The notes below the pieces were generated by a model. It ran no database searches. It saw only the letters and a program-made list of their open reading frames with translations, and was not told the origin of the DNA. Of a DNA stretch of 64,000 bases, positions 8,242 to 17,365 are shown in pieces. Numbering within the stretch: the first letter of the stretch is position 1; every line of letters starts with the position of its first letter. Origin of the DNA: JALZOC01 sp031361295 (GTDB taxonomy: Bacteria; Acidobacteriota; Vicinamibacteria; Vicinamibacterales; 2-12-FULL-66-21); the NCBI GenBank assembly GCA_031361295.1, contig JANMCN010000276.1, positions 1 to 64,000 of the forward strand. Direction: 5' to 3'. The translations under genes and the position numbers were made by a program.

Positions 8242-9027
8242 TCAATTCCGCCTCGAGTAAGGCGCGACCGCGGACGCGTCCTTCACGATCGGGACGTAGA
8301 TCGTCTGGGCGTCGCCGGCCTTCCGGTACACGGGAAAGCCGTCCTTGTCTCCCGCGGACGTGAATCGCGCGGCATCGAAGGGAACAGGCGGTCCGCTGGT
8401 GTACCACCGATTACCGGAGTACTCGATGAAGATGGCGTTTGCGGAATCGACCCTCCGGGGAAATCGGCCCGCTCGAGCGGCTCGCTCACCGAGACTCAGG
8501 TTCAAGCCGTCCAGTTCCATGCCTTTACCGTAGGTGCCGACCGGTCTCGCGATGGCGTACTGCTCTTCGGCGAGTCCCGCCAGCCGCGGTGGTGCCGCCG
8601 CCTGCGGGCCAAACGCGACATCATCGAGGCCTGAATCCGAGGCGAGAGCGACCGGAAACGACGGAGCCGAACTGCCGACCGTGCCGGCAAGTTCGCCCTC
8701 ACGGCGTCGTTCGTAGGGCTGCATCATGCCGCCCCCGACCGGCACGAACACGACGCTGAATGGTTCAATGGTCGTCCGCGCATACAGAGGAACGCCGCGG
8801 AAGTCGCCGCTGCGCACCATTTCGGCAGGGATGAAGTGAACCCGCGGGCCGGCAGGGTAATAGAAGTGCCCTTCGTAGGTAATGGGGATCCCGCTGAGGT
8901 ACCAGTTTTCCGACTCTGCCGTGATCGACGGCGGCCGCGTGTCTCGGATCATCGGCTGGGCGTCGGCGGCTTTGACGTGGAAAACAGCGACTGCGCAGCC
9001 CAGCAGGAATCCGAGTGCTTGCTTCAT
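8242..9027 (-). CDS. secreted protein with an internally duplicated unknown domain
   Basis: A 261-residue protein with a signal peptide (residues 1-24). The ATG at 9027 is preceded by AGGAG; the longer upstream frame is ignored. Residues about 49-108 and 200-260 are repeats of each other: both read I-x-Y-x-G-x-x-aromatic-Y, then G-P-x-V-x-F, G-D-x-x-G-x-P-x-Y, V-P and a terminal P-Y-x-R-R. A poorly conserved linker separates them. No catalytic motif is visible. I do not recognise a named family; it may be a small beta-domain restricted to this lineage. Confidence 0.75.
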   Translation of the reverse strand: MKQALGFLLGCAVAVFHVKAADAQPMIRDTRPPSITAESENWYLSGIPITYEGHFYYPAGPRVHFIPAEMVRSGDFRGVPLYARTTIEPFSVVFVPVGGGMMQPYERRREGELAGTVGSSAPSFPVALASDSGLDDVAFGPQAAAPPRLAGLAEEQYAIARPVGTYGKGMELDGLNLSLGERAARAGRFPRRVDSANAIFIEYSGNRWYTSGPPVPFDAARFTSAGDKDGFPVYRKAGDAQTIYVPIVKDASAVAPYSRRN

Positions 9028-9079
9028 GACACGCTCCTGCGGTTCAGCTGATACCAACCCCGTGCCAATCGACCGGGTT

Positions 9080-10000
9080 TCAAGCTCCCGACTGTTTCGA
9101 CCAGTAGCGAGAGAGCCCCTGCCACGAATAGTCGAGTCGCCCGGCGCGACTGTATCGCTCAGCTTCCTGCTCCCCGACGTGACGCCGCAGCTCGCGCATG
9201 GCATCGTCAACGAAGGCGACGAGCCTCTGACCGTCATCGAGCGCTGGATCGGCAAGGAGGCGTCGGACGGTGCCATTCCAAAGCGCCAGCCGCTCGGTCA
9301 GGTCCGTGAAGTGGAGGCGGGGGCCATGAAAGGCACCGAAATGCGTGAGGAAGAGCGTGTCTGGTTCCCACGCGAGGATGCGGTCGATGCTCGCGCTCCA
9401 CGCCACGAGATCGACATCGGGCGGCGGAGTCGGCGGCATCACGCACAGGCGGTCCCCTCGCCGGATTCCGGCGACATCCCCGACGAACGCGATCCGGCTG
9501 GACGGATCGAAGAAGCTGATGTGATGAGAGGCATGGCCTGGTGTGTAGGCGACGTTCAGCTCACGGCCACCGACCGTGACCGTCTCCCCCCCGCGCAGGG
9601 CGCGGATCCGCTCCTGGGGAACTGGCAGAAACTCGCCCCAGAATCGTTCCATGTCGGCCCCATACAGGCGCGTGGCACTCGAGAGCAGCTTCGCCGGGTT
9701 GACCATGTGGGGTGCGCCCCGTTCGTGCACCAGCACTTCGATGGCGGGATTTTCGCGCACGAGCGTGCCCACGACTCCCGCATGGTCGAGGTGGATGTGC
9801 GTGAGGAGGATGTGCCGCACATCCCCGATGGCGATGCCCTTCCGCTGCAGCGCCGACCGCAGGCCCGCGGCGGTGGTAGAGGGACCAGGATCGATCAGGG
9901 CGACGCCGGCTGCGCCGTGGATGATGGCAGTGGCGATGACCTCGGGGATGCCGAGAAAATTGAGGTCCACGTAATCCACGCCTGAGGCCAGCATCGTCAT
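9080..10000 (-). CDS. metallo-beta-lactamase-fold hydrolase
   Basis: A 306-residue cytoplasmic protein with the binuclear zinc signature HIHLDHAG, a following His in YTPGHASHHISFF, the Asp in FVGDVAG and a C-terminal His in FLTHFG. This ligand set is that of the glyoxalase II/RNase-Z-like branch. An extended C-terminal helical part (residues about 230-306) follows. The exact substrate is unknown. I chose ATG 10000; a GTG four codons upstream is possible. Confidence 0.85.
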   Translation of the reverse strand: MTMLASGVDYVDLNFLGIPEVIATAIIHGAAGVALIDPGPSTTAAGLRSALQRKGIAIGDVRHILLTHIHLDHAGVVGTLVRENPAIEVLVHERGAPHMVNPAKLLSSATRLYGADMERFWGEFLPVPQERIRALRGGETVTVGGRELNVAYTPGHASHHISFFDPSSRIAFVGDVAGIRRGDRLCVMPPTPPPDVDLVAWSASIDRILAWEPDTLFLTHFGAFHGPRLHFTDLTERLALWNGTVRRLLADPALDDGQRLVAFVDDAMRELRRHVGEQEAERYSRAGRLDYSWQGLSRYWSKQSGA

Positions 10001-10084
10001 TCGCCATCTCACTCCGGGACACCGCCCGCCAGCACCTGATCAGGAGGTGCCCTGTCTCGACCCGCGGCCGCGTCGAACCAAGCC

Positions 10085-10093
10085 TGCTAGAAT
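10085..10093 (+). promoter_or_regulatory. extended -10 promoter element of clpS
   Basis: TGCTAGAAT is an extended -10 (TGn plus TAGAAT) ending 12 nt before the clpS ATG. There is no -35 at the expected distance, as is usual for extended -10 promoters. Confidence 0.5.
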
Positions 10094-10105
10094 CATAAGA
10101 CCGCC

Positions 10106-10420
10106 ATGGCCGGAACCGATCGCCAGACTGAGGGCGAAACACTCGAGCGCACGCGGCAGGAGACGAAAAAGCCCGACCTGTTCAAGGTGCTGCTCCTGAA
10201 CGACGACTACACGACGATGGACTTCGTGATCGAGGTGCTGGAATCGATTTTTCACAAGGCGCCCGCCGAGGCGTTCCGCATCATGATGGCCGTGCACACC
10301 CAGGGCAAGGGCCTCTGCGGTGTGTATCCGCACGAAGTCGCGGAGACGAAAGTCGATACGGTGATGGAACGGGCACGGGAAAACGGGTTCCCGCTCCGTG
10401 CCGCGATGGAACCTGAATAG
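10106..10420 (+). CDS. clpS: ATP-dependent Clp protease adaptor ClpS
   Basis: Adaptor that hands N-degron substrates to ClpA. The 104 residues show the family core: FKVLLLNDDYTTMDFVIEVL, then a helix with the HxxGKGLCGVYPHEVAETK motif. The NDDYTTMDFV segment forms the N-degron pocket. The N-terminal tail (about 25 charged residues) is the extension that enters the ClpA pore. It lies 41 nt upstream of clpA, its functional partner. Confidence 0.95.
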   Translation: MAGTDRQTEGETLERTRQETKKPDLFKVLLLNDDYTTMDFVIEVLESIFHKAPAEAFRIMMAVHTQGKGLCGVYPHEVAETKVDTVMERARENGFPLRAAMEPE

Positions 10421-10461
10421 GGCGTCCGCGGGTCTCAGACACAAAGGACATTTTCCGAACG

Positions 10462-12840
10462 ATGTTCAGCCAGGCTCTAGAGATCGTCCTGACGGTGGCA
10501 TACCGGGAGGCCACCTCCAGGCGTCACACGCACCTGACGCTCGAGCACCTTCTGTACGCGCTCGCGCACGACCACGACGGCGAGCGCATCCTCGCCGCCT
10601 GCGGCGCGGATCTGCCCAAGCTTCGCCGTGACCTCGACAAGTATTTGAAGGAATCGGTCGAGCAGTACGGCCGCGGCCAGCAGAAGGAGCCCGAGCAGAC
10701 GCTCGCGTTCCGACGCGTGCTCCAGACCGCGGTCCTGCACGTGCAGAGCGCGGGCCGGCAGGAAGTGCAGTCGGGCGACGTGCTCGCCGCGACGCTTCAG
10801 CAGAACAAGTCCTACGCCGCGCAGCTGCTCACCGACCAGGGCATCACGCGGCTGGACGTGCTCGAATTCATCACCCACGGCATCAGCAAGGTGCCCTCCT
10901 CCGGCGGAGTACCGGCGGACGATGGCGATGGCGGGGACGCGGACGCGGACGCCGGCCAGGGAGAGCGCGGGCCGGCGGCCGCGCGCGACCCGCTGGCCGC
11001 GTACGCGATGAACCTGACAGCGCGCGCCAGAGCCGGCGAGCTCGATCCGCTCATCGGCCGCGTGGATGAACTCCAGCGCACCTTGGAGATTCTGTGCCGG
11101 CGGCGGAAGAACAATCCCGTGTTCGTGGGTGATGCCGGCGTCGGCAAGACGGCGCTCGCGGAGGGGCTTGCCTCACGCCTCCTGCAGGACGACGTCCCGG
11201 ATCTGCTCGAGGGCGCCGAGGTCTTCTCCCTGGACACCGGTGCGCTGCTGGCCGGCACGCGGTTCCGCGGCGACTTCGAAGAGCGATTCAAGGCCGTCAT
11301 CAACGCCCTCGCGAAGCGGCCGATGCCGATCCTGTTCATCGACGAGATTCATTCCACCGTCGGCGCCGGGGCGACGACCGGTGGCACGATGGACCTCGCC
11401 ACGCTCATCAAGCCCATCCTGACGACCGGACAGTTGCGCGTGGTTGGATCGACCACCCACGAGGATTTCAAGCACATCGAAAAGGATCGGGCGCTCGCAC
11501 GGCGTCTGCAGAAGATCACGGTCGAGGAACCCTCAACCCAGGAGACCGTCAGAATCCTCCAGGGCCTGCGATCGCGCTACGAAGGGCACCATCGCGTCCA
11601 CTACACGGACGAATCGCTCGAGGCGGCGGCGAAGCTTGCGGCGAGGCACCTGCGCGACTACAAGCTGCCGGACAGCGCGATCGATTTGATCGACGAGGCG
11701 GGCGCGAAAATGCGGCTCAAGACCGGCGCCGCGCACCGCGCGGCTGCGGCGCGCAATCCGGGCGGAGAGACCGCTCCGCCGGAGCCGGCGGAGATCAACG
11801 CCGATCACATGGAAGAAGTGGTCGCCCGCATCGCGCGCATACCCGCCAAGCAGGCCTCGTCGTCCGACAAGGACCGGCTGAAGGGCCTGGAAGAATCGCT
11901 GGGCCGCGTCGTGTTCGGGCAGGCAGAAGCCGTTCGAAACGTGGCGCGCGCGATCAAACGCTCCCGTGCGGGCCTCGGCCAGCCGGATCGCCCGGCCGGA
12001 TGCTTTCTGTTCACGGGTCCGACCGGCGTCGGCAAGACCGAGCTCGCCAAGCAGCTCGCGCTCCATCTCGGCAACGAGTTCATTCGCTACGACATGAGCG
12101 AATACATGGAGAAGCACGCGGTCGCCCGCCTGATTGGCGCACCCCCAGGGTACGTCGGGTTCGAACAAGGGGGCCTGCTCGTCGACGGCATCCGGCAGCA
12201 TCCGTATGCCGTACTGCTGCTGGATGAAATCGAAAAAGCTCATCCCGATATCTTCAATATCCTGCTGCAGGTGATGGATCACGCGACGCTCACCGACAAC
12301 AACGGCCGGAAGTCGGACTTCCGCCAGGTGGTCGTGATCATGACGTCGAACGCGGGCTCGCGCGAGCTGAGCAATGCGAGCATCGGGTTCACCGAGGCGG
12401 GGGCGTCGGACCGGGTGCTCGACGCGAGACAGAAGGCCGCCCAGCAGCGCTCGAAGAGCGCGATCGAAAAAGTCTTCAGCCCGGAATTCCGCAACCGCCT
12501 CGATGCGATTGTCTCGTTCGATCCCCTCACGCCCGCGGTGATGGAGACGATCGTCGAGAAGTTCATCCTCCAGCTCGAAGCGCAGCTCGCCGAACGGAGT
12601 ATCGCGATCACGCTCGAGCCGGAGGCGCGGGCCTGGCTCGCGCAAAAGGGCTACGATCCGGTCTACGGCGCGCGGCCCCTTGCGCGCGTGATCCAGACCG
12701 ACGTCAGGGATCCGCTGACGGACGAGATTCTTTTCGGACGTCTCGAGTATGGCGGGACCGTGACGATCCGCTTCGAGGACGGGCGCCTCGCATTCGGGTT
12801 CGACGCGCGCACGCCGCCCACTCCGGCGCCCGCCCACTGA
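10462..12840 (+). CDS. clpA: ATP-dependent Clp protease ATPase subunit ClpA
   Basis: AAA+ unfoldase of the ClpAP protease, 792 residues. It has the N-terminal double Clp-N domain that binds ClpS, a first AAA module with Walker A GDAGVGKT and Walker B LFIDEIH, and a second module with GPTGVGKTE and LLLDEIEKAHPD. There is no ClpB-type coiled-coil middle domain. The ClpP-docking loop reads IGF at about residues 641-643. An acidic, low-complexity insert (DDGDGGDADADAGQGE) lies near residue 155 between the Clp-N domain and the first AAA module. clpP is not in this window. Confidence 0.96.
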   Translation: MFSQALEIVLTVAYREATSRRHTHLTLEHLLYALAHDHDGERILAACGADLPKLRRDLDKYLKESVEQYGRGQQKEPEQTLAFRRVLQTAVLHVQSAGRQEVQSGDVLAATLQQNKSYAAQLLTDQGITRLDVLEFITHGISKVPSSGGVPADDGDGGDADADAGQGERGPAAARDPLAAYAMNLTARARAGELDPLIGRVDELQRTLEILCRRRKNNPVFVGDAGVGKTALAEGLASRLLQDDVPDLLEGAEVFSLDTGALLAGTRFRGDFEERFKAVINALAKRPMPILFIDEIHSTVGAGATTGGTMDLATLIKPILTTGQLRVVGSTTHEDFKHIEKDRALARRLQKITVEEPSTQETVRILQGLRSRYEGHHRVHYTDESLEAAAKLAARHLRDYKLPDSAIDLIDEAGAKMRLKTGAAHRAAAARNPGGETAPPEPAEINADHMEEVVARIARIPAKQASSSDKDRLKGLEESLGRVVFGQAEAVRNVARAIKRSRAGLGQPDRPAGCFLFTGPTGVGKTELAKQLALHLGNEFIRYDMSEYMEKHAVARLIGAPPGYVGFEQGGLLVDGIRQHPYAVLLLDEIEKAHPDIFNILLQVMDHATLTDNNGRKSDFRQVVVIMTSNAGSRELSNASIGFTEAGASDRVLDARQKAAQQRSKSAIEKVFSPEFRNRLDAIVSFDPLTPAVMETIVEKFILQLEAQLAERSIAITLEPEARAWLAQKGYDPVYGARPLARVIQTDVRDPLTDEILFGRLEYGGTVTIRFEDGRLAFGFDARTPPTPAPAH

Positions 12841-12850
12841 GCGCGCCCCT

Positions 12851-13432
12851 ATGGACAACGAACACGACATTCCCGTGAAGGTCGTCGACCGCCGCTGGTG
12901 GGCGCGGCAGGACGATGGCAGCGCGCCTGAACCACGGGGCGGATCGAAGCCTACCTACGTCGAAGATCTGGAGCGGCAGCTGGCCGAGAAGGATCGCATC
13001 GCCCAGGAATACATCGCAAAATACCGACAGGCGTCTGCCGAGTTCGAGGAGTCGCGACTGCGCCTCCGACGCGAGATTTCCAAGGACGTCGAGCGCGGAC
13101 GGCGTGAAATCCTCGCGGATCTTCTCGACGTCGTCGACAACCTGGATCGCGCGCTGGACGCGGCGCGGCAGTCGCCGTCGCCCGAGGCGCTCCGGCAGGG
13201 GGTCGAGATGGTGCAGCGCCAGTTCCTCGCCAAGCTCGAAGGACTCGGCGTTCGACGCATCGACGTCGGCGGCGCGCCATTCGACCCTTCACGACACGAA
13301 GCGGTCTCGACCGTTCCCGCGCGCACGGCTGCGGAGGACGGACAGGTCGTCGGTGTGGTGCGCCACGGCTACACGATCGGCTCGGAGATCCTTCGACCGG
13401 CTTCCGTGGCCGTCGCCAGGACCCCGGACTGA
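12851..13432 (+). CDS. grpE: nucleotide exchange factor GrpE
   Basis: Co-chaperone that releases ADP from DnaK. The 193 residues contain a long N-terminal helix (YVEDLERQLAEKDRIAQEY), the dimerising coiled-coil, the four-helix segment (ILADLLDVVDNLDRALDAA) and the C-terminal beta-domain signature (GGAPFDPSRHEAVSTVP; VVGVVRHGYTIGSEILRPASVAVA). It starts 10 nt after clpA, so it appears to be in one transcript with clpSA rather than with dnaK. A short basic N-terminal tag (VKVVDRRWWAR) precedes the helix. Confidence 0.92.
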   Translation: MDNEHDIPVKVVDRRWWARQDDGSAPEPRGGSKPTYVEDLERQLAEKDRIAQEYIAKYRQASAEFEESRLRLRREISKDVERGRREILADLLDVVDNLDRALDAARQSPSPEALRQGVEMVQRQFLAKLEGLGVRRIDVGGAPFDPSRHEAVSTVPARTAAEDGQVVGVVRHGYTIGSEILRPASVAVARTPD

Positions 13433-13604
13433 ATCCTGCCACACAGGCCGCTCCAACACCCTGGCGTCAGCGGCTCGCCCCTGGTCTGACAGCGACGCAG
13501 CTCGACGCCAACATGCGGCCGAACGGCCGCGGCGCGGAATTACGGGCGGTACGATCAGACGCCCGACGGGTCGAGACGGTGCCCTCCGCCGGGCCGGCGC
13601 CATT

Positions 13605-14345
13605 TCAACCGCGCTGGTTGATTTGCTGGAACACCGCGTCGAGGTCGTGGCGGGACGCCATCCTGACCTGCTCGGCGAAGCCGTAGCCGATTTCTGATTC
13701 CCCCGCGGCGAGCCTCAGCATGACGGCGTCCACGAATTCGTCCACGTTCACGCCAAAGGTATGGAGCCCCGGCCCGCCGAGGTCCGTGTCCACCGCGGGC
13801 GGCGCAATCTCGATGACCTTGATGGGTGTCGACGCCAGCTGGTGACGGAGCGACAGGGTGAACGAGTGGAGCGCGGCCTTCGTGGCGCTGTATACGGGCA
13901 CCCTCGCCAGGGGTGTGAAGGCCAGACCTGACGTGACGTTGAGGATGCCGGGGTCCTTCTGCTGCCGGAGGTGCGGAATCAGCAAGGCGGCCAGGTGAAC
14001 CGGGGCTTCGAAATTGATCGCGATCTCCGCCTGCGTGAGTTCCCAGTCTCCGTCGCCGTCCTCCAACCTGAGGACGCGCTGGACCCCTGCGTTGTTGACC
14101 AGAACATTCACGGCGGGTACGTCGTTCATCACCCAGGCCGCCAGCGCATGCCGGTCCGCCCGGCGGGAGAGGTCGCAGACGCGCGTCAGGAGGCCAGGGA
14201 GGCGCTCGCGCGCGTCGCGCAGCTTGTCTTCACGCCGTCCACAGATCGCGACCGTGCTGCCGGCGCGGTGGAACCGGTTCGCCAGCGCCAAGCCGATGCC
14301 GGACGCGCCGCCGGTGATGAGGACCGTATTCGACGAGAGGTTCAT
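13605..14345 (-). CDS. SDR-family oxidoreductase (DltE-like)
   Basis: Short-chain dehydrogenase of 246 residues with a Rossmann fold. The cofactor motif is GGASGIG near residue 12, NNAG follows near residue 87, and the catalytic YSATK sits near residue 156 with a preceding Ser in LNVTSG. An Arg after the second strand (CGRRED) suggests NADP(H). The closest pattern I know is DltE and related broad-substrate oxidoreductases. The ATG at 14345 is preceded by GGAG. Confidence 0.9.
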   Translation of the reverse strand: MNLSSNTVLITGGASGIGLALANRFHRAGSTVAICGRREDKLRDARERLPGLLTRVCDLSRRADRHALAAWVMNDVPAVNVLVNNAGVQRVLRLEDGDGDWELTQAEIAINFEAPVHLAALLIPHLRQQKDPGILNVTSGLAFTPLARVPVYSATKAALHSFTLSLRHQLASTPIKVIEIAPPAVDTDLGGPGLHTFGVNVDEFVDAVMLRLAAGESEIGYGFAEQVRMASRHDLDAVFQQINQRG

Positions 14346-14372
14346 TCGATCTCCAGTGCCTGCAGTTTAAAG

Positions 14373-14378
14373 TAAGCT
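14373..14378 (+). promoter_or_regulatory. candidate -10 close to the M28 carboxypeptidase start
   Basis: TAAGCT ends 6 nt before the ATG at 14385; an alternative TAAAGT lies at 14368-14373. Either would give a very short or absent leader. Confidence 0.3.
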
Positions 14379-14384
14379 CGGCGC

Positions 14385-16568
14385 ATGATTGTTCGTCGTG
14401 TGATGCTCGCGCTCGCGGCGGTGCTGCTGGCGCCACCGGTCATCCACTCGCAGGTTCCCGCACGGCTGCGTGGCTTTACGGCGGTGGCCACGGAGGCCGA
14501 GCGCAAGCTGGAGCGGCAGTTCCGCGCATCGCCGAGCCCGGACAGGCTGCGCGAGTACATGCGCGTGATCACCGCGGAGCCGCATCATGCCGGCAGTCCC
14601 GGCGGCCGGAGAGTCGCCGAGTACATCCTTGAAAAGTTCAAGTCGTGGGACCTCGACGCGTCGATCGAGCCGGCCGAGGCCCTGCTGCCCTACCCCGTCG
14701 AGCGCACGCTGGAGCTGGTCGGCCCCGAACACTTCGTTGCCGCGCTGAAAGAGCCGCCGATCGCCGCAGACAGTGACTCGGACGACGAGGGACAGCTGCC
14801 GACCTTCAATGCGTACTCCGCCGACGGGGACATCACCGCCGACCTCGTCTATGTGAACTACGGGATTCCCGAAGACTACGAACAACTGAGGAAGCTGAAC
14901 ATCGACGTCACGGGAAAGATTGTACTCGCGCGGTACGGGCACAGCTGGCGCGGAATCAAGCCGAAGGTGGCGGCCGAGCACGGTGCGGCAGGCTGCCTCA
15001 TCTACTCGGACCCGCGTGACGACGGCTTCTTCCAGGGGGACCCGTATGCCGAGGGACCGTGGCGCCCGGAACAGGGTGTCCAGCGCGGAAGCGTCATCGA
15101 CCTGCCGGTTCAGCCGGGCGATCCGCTGACGCCTGGCTGGGGGGCCGAGGCCGGAGGCCGGAAGCTCGATCGCCGTGAGGCCACGAGCCTGATGACCATC
15201 CCGGTGCTGCCGATCTCGTACGGCGACGCCTTGCCGCTGCTGCGGAACCTCAAGGGAATCGTCGCCCCGGAGCCCTGGCGGGGCGGGCTGCCCGTCACGT
15301 ATCACGTCGGTCCTGGACCGGCGAAGGTCCATCTCAAGCTCGCGTTCGACTGGCAGGTCCGTCCCCTCTACAACGTCATCGTACGGATTCCGGGCTCCGA
15401 ATTCCCCGATGAATGGATCGTCGCCGGCAACCACCATGATGCGTGGGTCAACGGCGCGTCGGATCCGACGAGTGCGAACGTGGCGCTGATGGAAACCGCG
15501 CGCGGACTTGCGGGACTCGTGAAGGCCGGCTGGCGGCCCAGGCGAACGCTACTCCTCGCCTCGTGGGACGGCGAGGAGTTCGGGCTCATGGGATCGACGG
15601 AGTGGGTGGAGAAGCATCAGGATGAGCTCCGGCGAAAGGCCGTCGCGTACATCAACAGCGACAGCACCGGAAAGGGCTGGCTGGCGATGAGTGGATCGCA
15701 CTCGCTCCAGGCTTTCATCAACGAGGTCGCGCGCGATGTCGACGACCCCCGCGGATCAGGCCTGAGCGTACTCGAAGCCAAGCGCACTCACCTGGCCGAT
15801 CAGGCGAAGACCTCCGCTGAACGGGATGCCGTCCGGGCGTCGCACGACATCGCGATCGATGCACTGGGCTCGGGGTCCGACTACACCGCGTTCCTCGATC
15901 ACCTGCAGATCGCATCGCTCGATCTTGGATTCGGCGGAGACGACGGCGGCGGAATCTATCACTCGATATACGACTCGTTCTATTGGTACTCGACCTTCTC
16001 CGACGGCAGCTTCGTCCAGGTCGCCGGGCTGTCGCAGACCATCGGCACCGCACTCTTGCGGCTGTCGAATGCGGACATCCTGCCATTCGAGTTCAACGGC
16101 ACCGCGGGGGCGTTGCGACAGTACACCGACGAAATCCAGAGGGCCGCGGCCGCCGGCGCAGCGCCCGGAACCAGGGAGCTGGACCTCGCCCCGCTGAGGA
16201 CCGCCATCGCAAAGCTCTCCAAGTCCGGGAACGAATACGAGCGGGCGCTGGCACACGTGCCGGAGGGTGGGAACCGGTCGATGAAGACACCGCACCTCGC
16301 GGCGCTGAACGGCGTGTTGTATTCGACCGAACGTGCGTTCCGCTACGAGCCGGGCCTGCCGCGGCGGCCATGGTTCAAGCACCTCGGTTATGCGCCGGGG
16401 CTCTATACCGGCTATGCCGTGAAGACGCTTCCCGGCATCCGGGAAGCTGTCGAACAAGGCCAATGGGACGAGGCCGGCCGGTTCGTGGCGATTGTCGCGG
16501 GTGCGGTCACCACGTGTGCCGAACACGTGGACCATGCGGCGGCGCTGCTCAAGAAGGCCGGACGCTAA
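14385..16568 (+). CDS. secreted M28 metallopeptidase, glutamate carboxypeptidase II-like
   Basis: A 727-residue zinc exopeptidase with a signal peptide (LALAAVLLAPPVIHSQ). A PA domain (about residues 135-270) interrupts the catalytic domain as in human PSMA. Zinc-ligand motifs line up with that family: His350 in NHHDAW, Asp360 in GASDPTS, Glu pair in DGEEFGLMGS, Asp in INSDS and the distal His in YHSIYDS. A C-terminal helical dimerisation-like domain completes the protein. It likely trims C-terminal residues from peptides in the periplasm or outside the cell. Confidence 0.93.
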   Translation: MIVRRVMLALAAVLLAPPVIHSQVPARLRGFTAVATEAERKLERQFRASPSPDRLREYMRVITAEPHHAGSPGGRRVAEYILEKFKSWDLDASIEPAEALLPYPVERTLELVGPEHFVAALKEPPIAADSDSDDEGQLPTFNAYSADGDITADLVYVNYGIPEDYEQLRKLNIDVTGKIVLARYGHSWRGIKPKVAAEHGAAGCLIYSDPRDDGFFQGDPYAEGPWRPEQGVQRGSVIDLPVQPGDPLTPGWGAEAGGRKLDRREATSLMTIPVLPISYGDALPLLRNLKGIVAPEPWRGGLPVTYHVGPGPAKVHLKLAFDWQVRPLYNVIVRIPGSEFPDEWIVAGNHHDAWVNGASDPTSANVALMETARGLAGLVKAGWRPRRTLLLASWDGEEFGLMGSTEWVEKHQDELRRKAVAYINSDSTGKGWLAMSGSHSLQAFINEVARDVDDPRGSGLSVLEAKRTHLADQAKTSAERDAVRASHDIAIDALGSGSDYTAFLDHLQIASLDLGFGGDDGGGIYHSIYDSFYWYSTFSDGSFVQVAGLSQTIGTALLRLSNADILPFEFNGTAGALRQYTDEIQRAAAAGAAPGTRELDLAPLRTAIAKLSKSGNEYERALAHVPEGGNRSMKTPHLAALNGVLYSTERAFRYEPGLPRRPWFKHLGYAPGLYTGYAVKTLPGIREAVEQGQWDEAGRFVAIVAGAVTTCAEHVDHAAALLKKAGR

Positions 16569-17365
16569 GGCGCAGGCCACAGCACCGCCAGCGCCACAGC
16601 GCCGGCGACCACGACGTTCAGGGAATCCACGCCGGCCGCGATCGGAATACGCACTCGGACGTCCGCGCGCTGCAGGGCACCCTCGGAAAGGCCGCTCCCT
16701 TCTGCGCCAACGATCACGACGTGGCGCTCACGACCGTGCAGCGACCGCGCGTACGCGTCCAGCGACATCGCCGGGTGACGCGGCGTCAGGGCCACGACGT
16801 CGAACCCCGAGTCCCGCAACGACCCGAGCGCGTCGGGCCACGGATGCACGCGCATGAACGGCAGGCGCATCCCTGCGCCCATGGACGTTCGTATTGCCTT
16901 CCGGTACAGCGGGTCCCCGCTCGACGGATCGAGGAGAACGGCGTCGGCTCCGAACGCCTCGGCAACGCGGAAGAGGCCTCCGACATTGTCCGGGTTGCCA
17001 ACGCCTTCCATGCAGAGGAGACGCCGCGCACCGGCAAGCACTGCAGGGGCATACGCCCCGGGCCCGCGCTCCGCCAGGGCGAGGCACCCCCGGTGGAAGT
17101 CGAAGCCGGTCAGCGCCTGCATGACCTCTGGGGCCACGACGTGAATGGGGCACCGCGCAGTGGCGAGCGTGGCGGCAAGCGCGTTTCTGGCGGCCGTGGT
17201 GAGAAGGATCGACCTGATGCGGAAGCGATCGCCGAGGATGAGCCGTTCGACGACGAGCCGTCCCTCGGCGACGAACAGGCCGCGGTCGCGCAGCCACGCC
17301 GGATCCCCGACGTGGATGTACTCATCCGCGCGCGGATCGCCGGCGGGGTCGATACCGTCGGCCAC
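16565..17365 (-). CDS. TrmH-family (SpoU) RNA 2'-O-methyltransferase
   Basis: A 266-residue SPOUT-fold methyltransferase acting on rRNA or tRNA with SAM. The family motifs are present: GNPDNVGGLFRVAEAFG (motif 1), VGAEGSGLS (motif 2) and IPIAAGVDSLNVVVAGAVAL (motif 3, the knot). An N-terminal L30-like substrate-binding domain precedes them. I chose the GTG at 17365, which shares one base with the TAG stop of the upstream acetyltransferase (TAGTG), so the two are translationally coupled. The target nucleotide is unknown. Confidence 0.9.
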   Translation of the reverse strand: MADGIDPAGDPRADEYIHVGDPAWLRDRGLFVAEGRLVVERLILGDRFRIRSILLTTAARNALAATLATARCPIHVVAPEVMQALTGFDFHRGCLALAERGPGAYAPAVLAGARRLLCMEGVGNPDNVGGLFRVAEAFGADAVLLDPSSGDPLYRKAIRTSMGAGMRLPFMRVHPWPDALGSLRDSGFDVVALTPRHPAMSLDAYARSLHGRERHVVIVGAEGSGLSEGALQRADVRVRIPIAAGVDSLNVVVAGAVALAVLWPAP

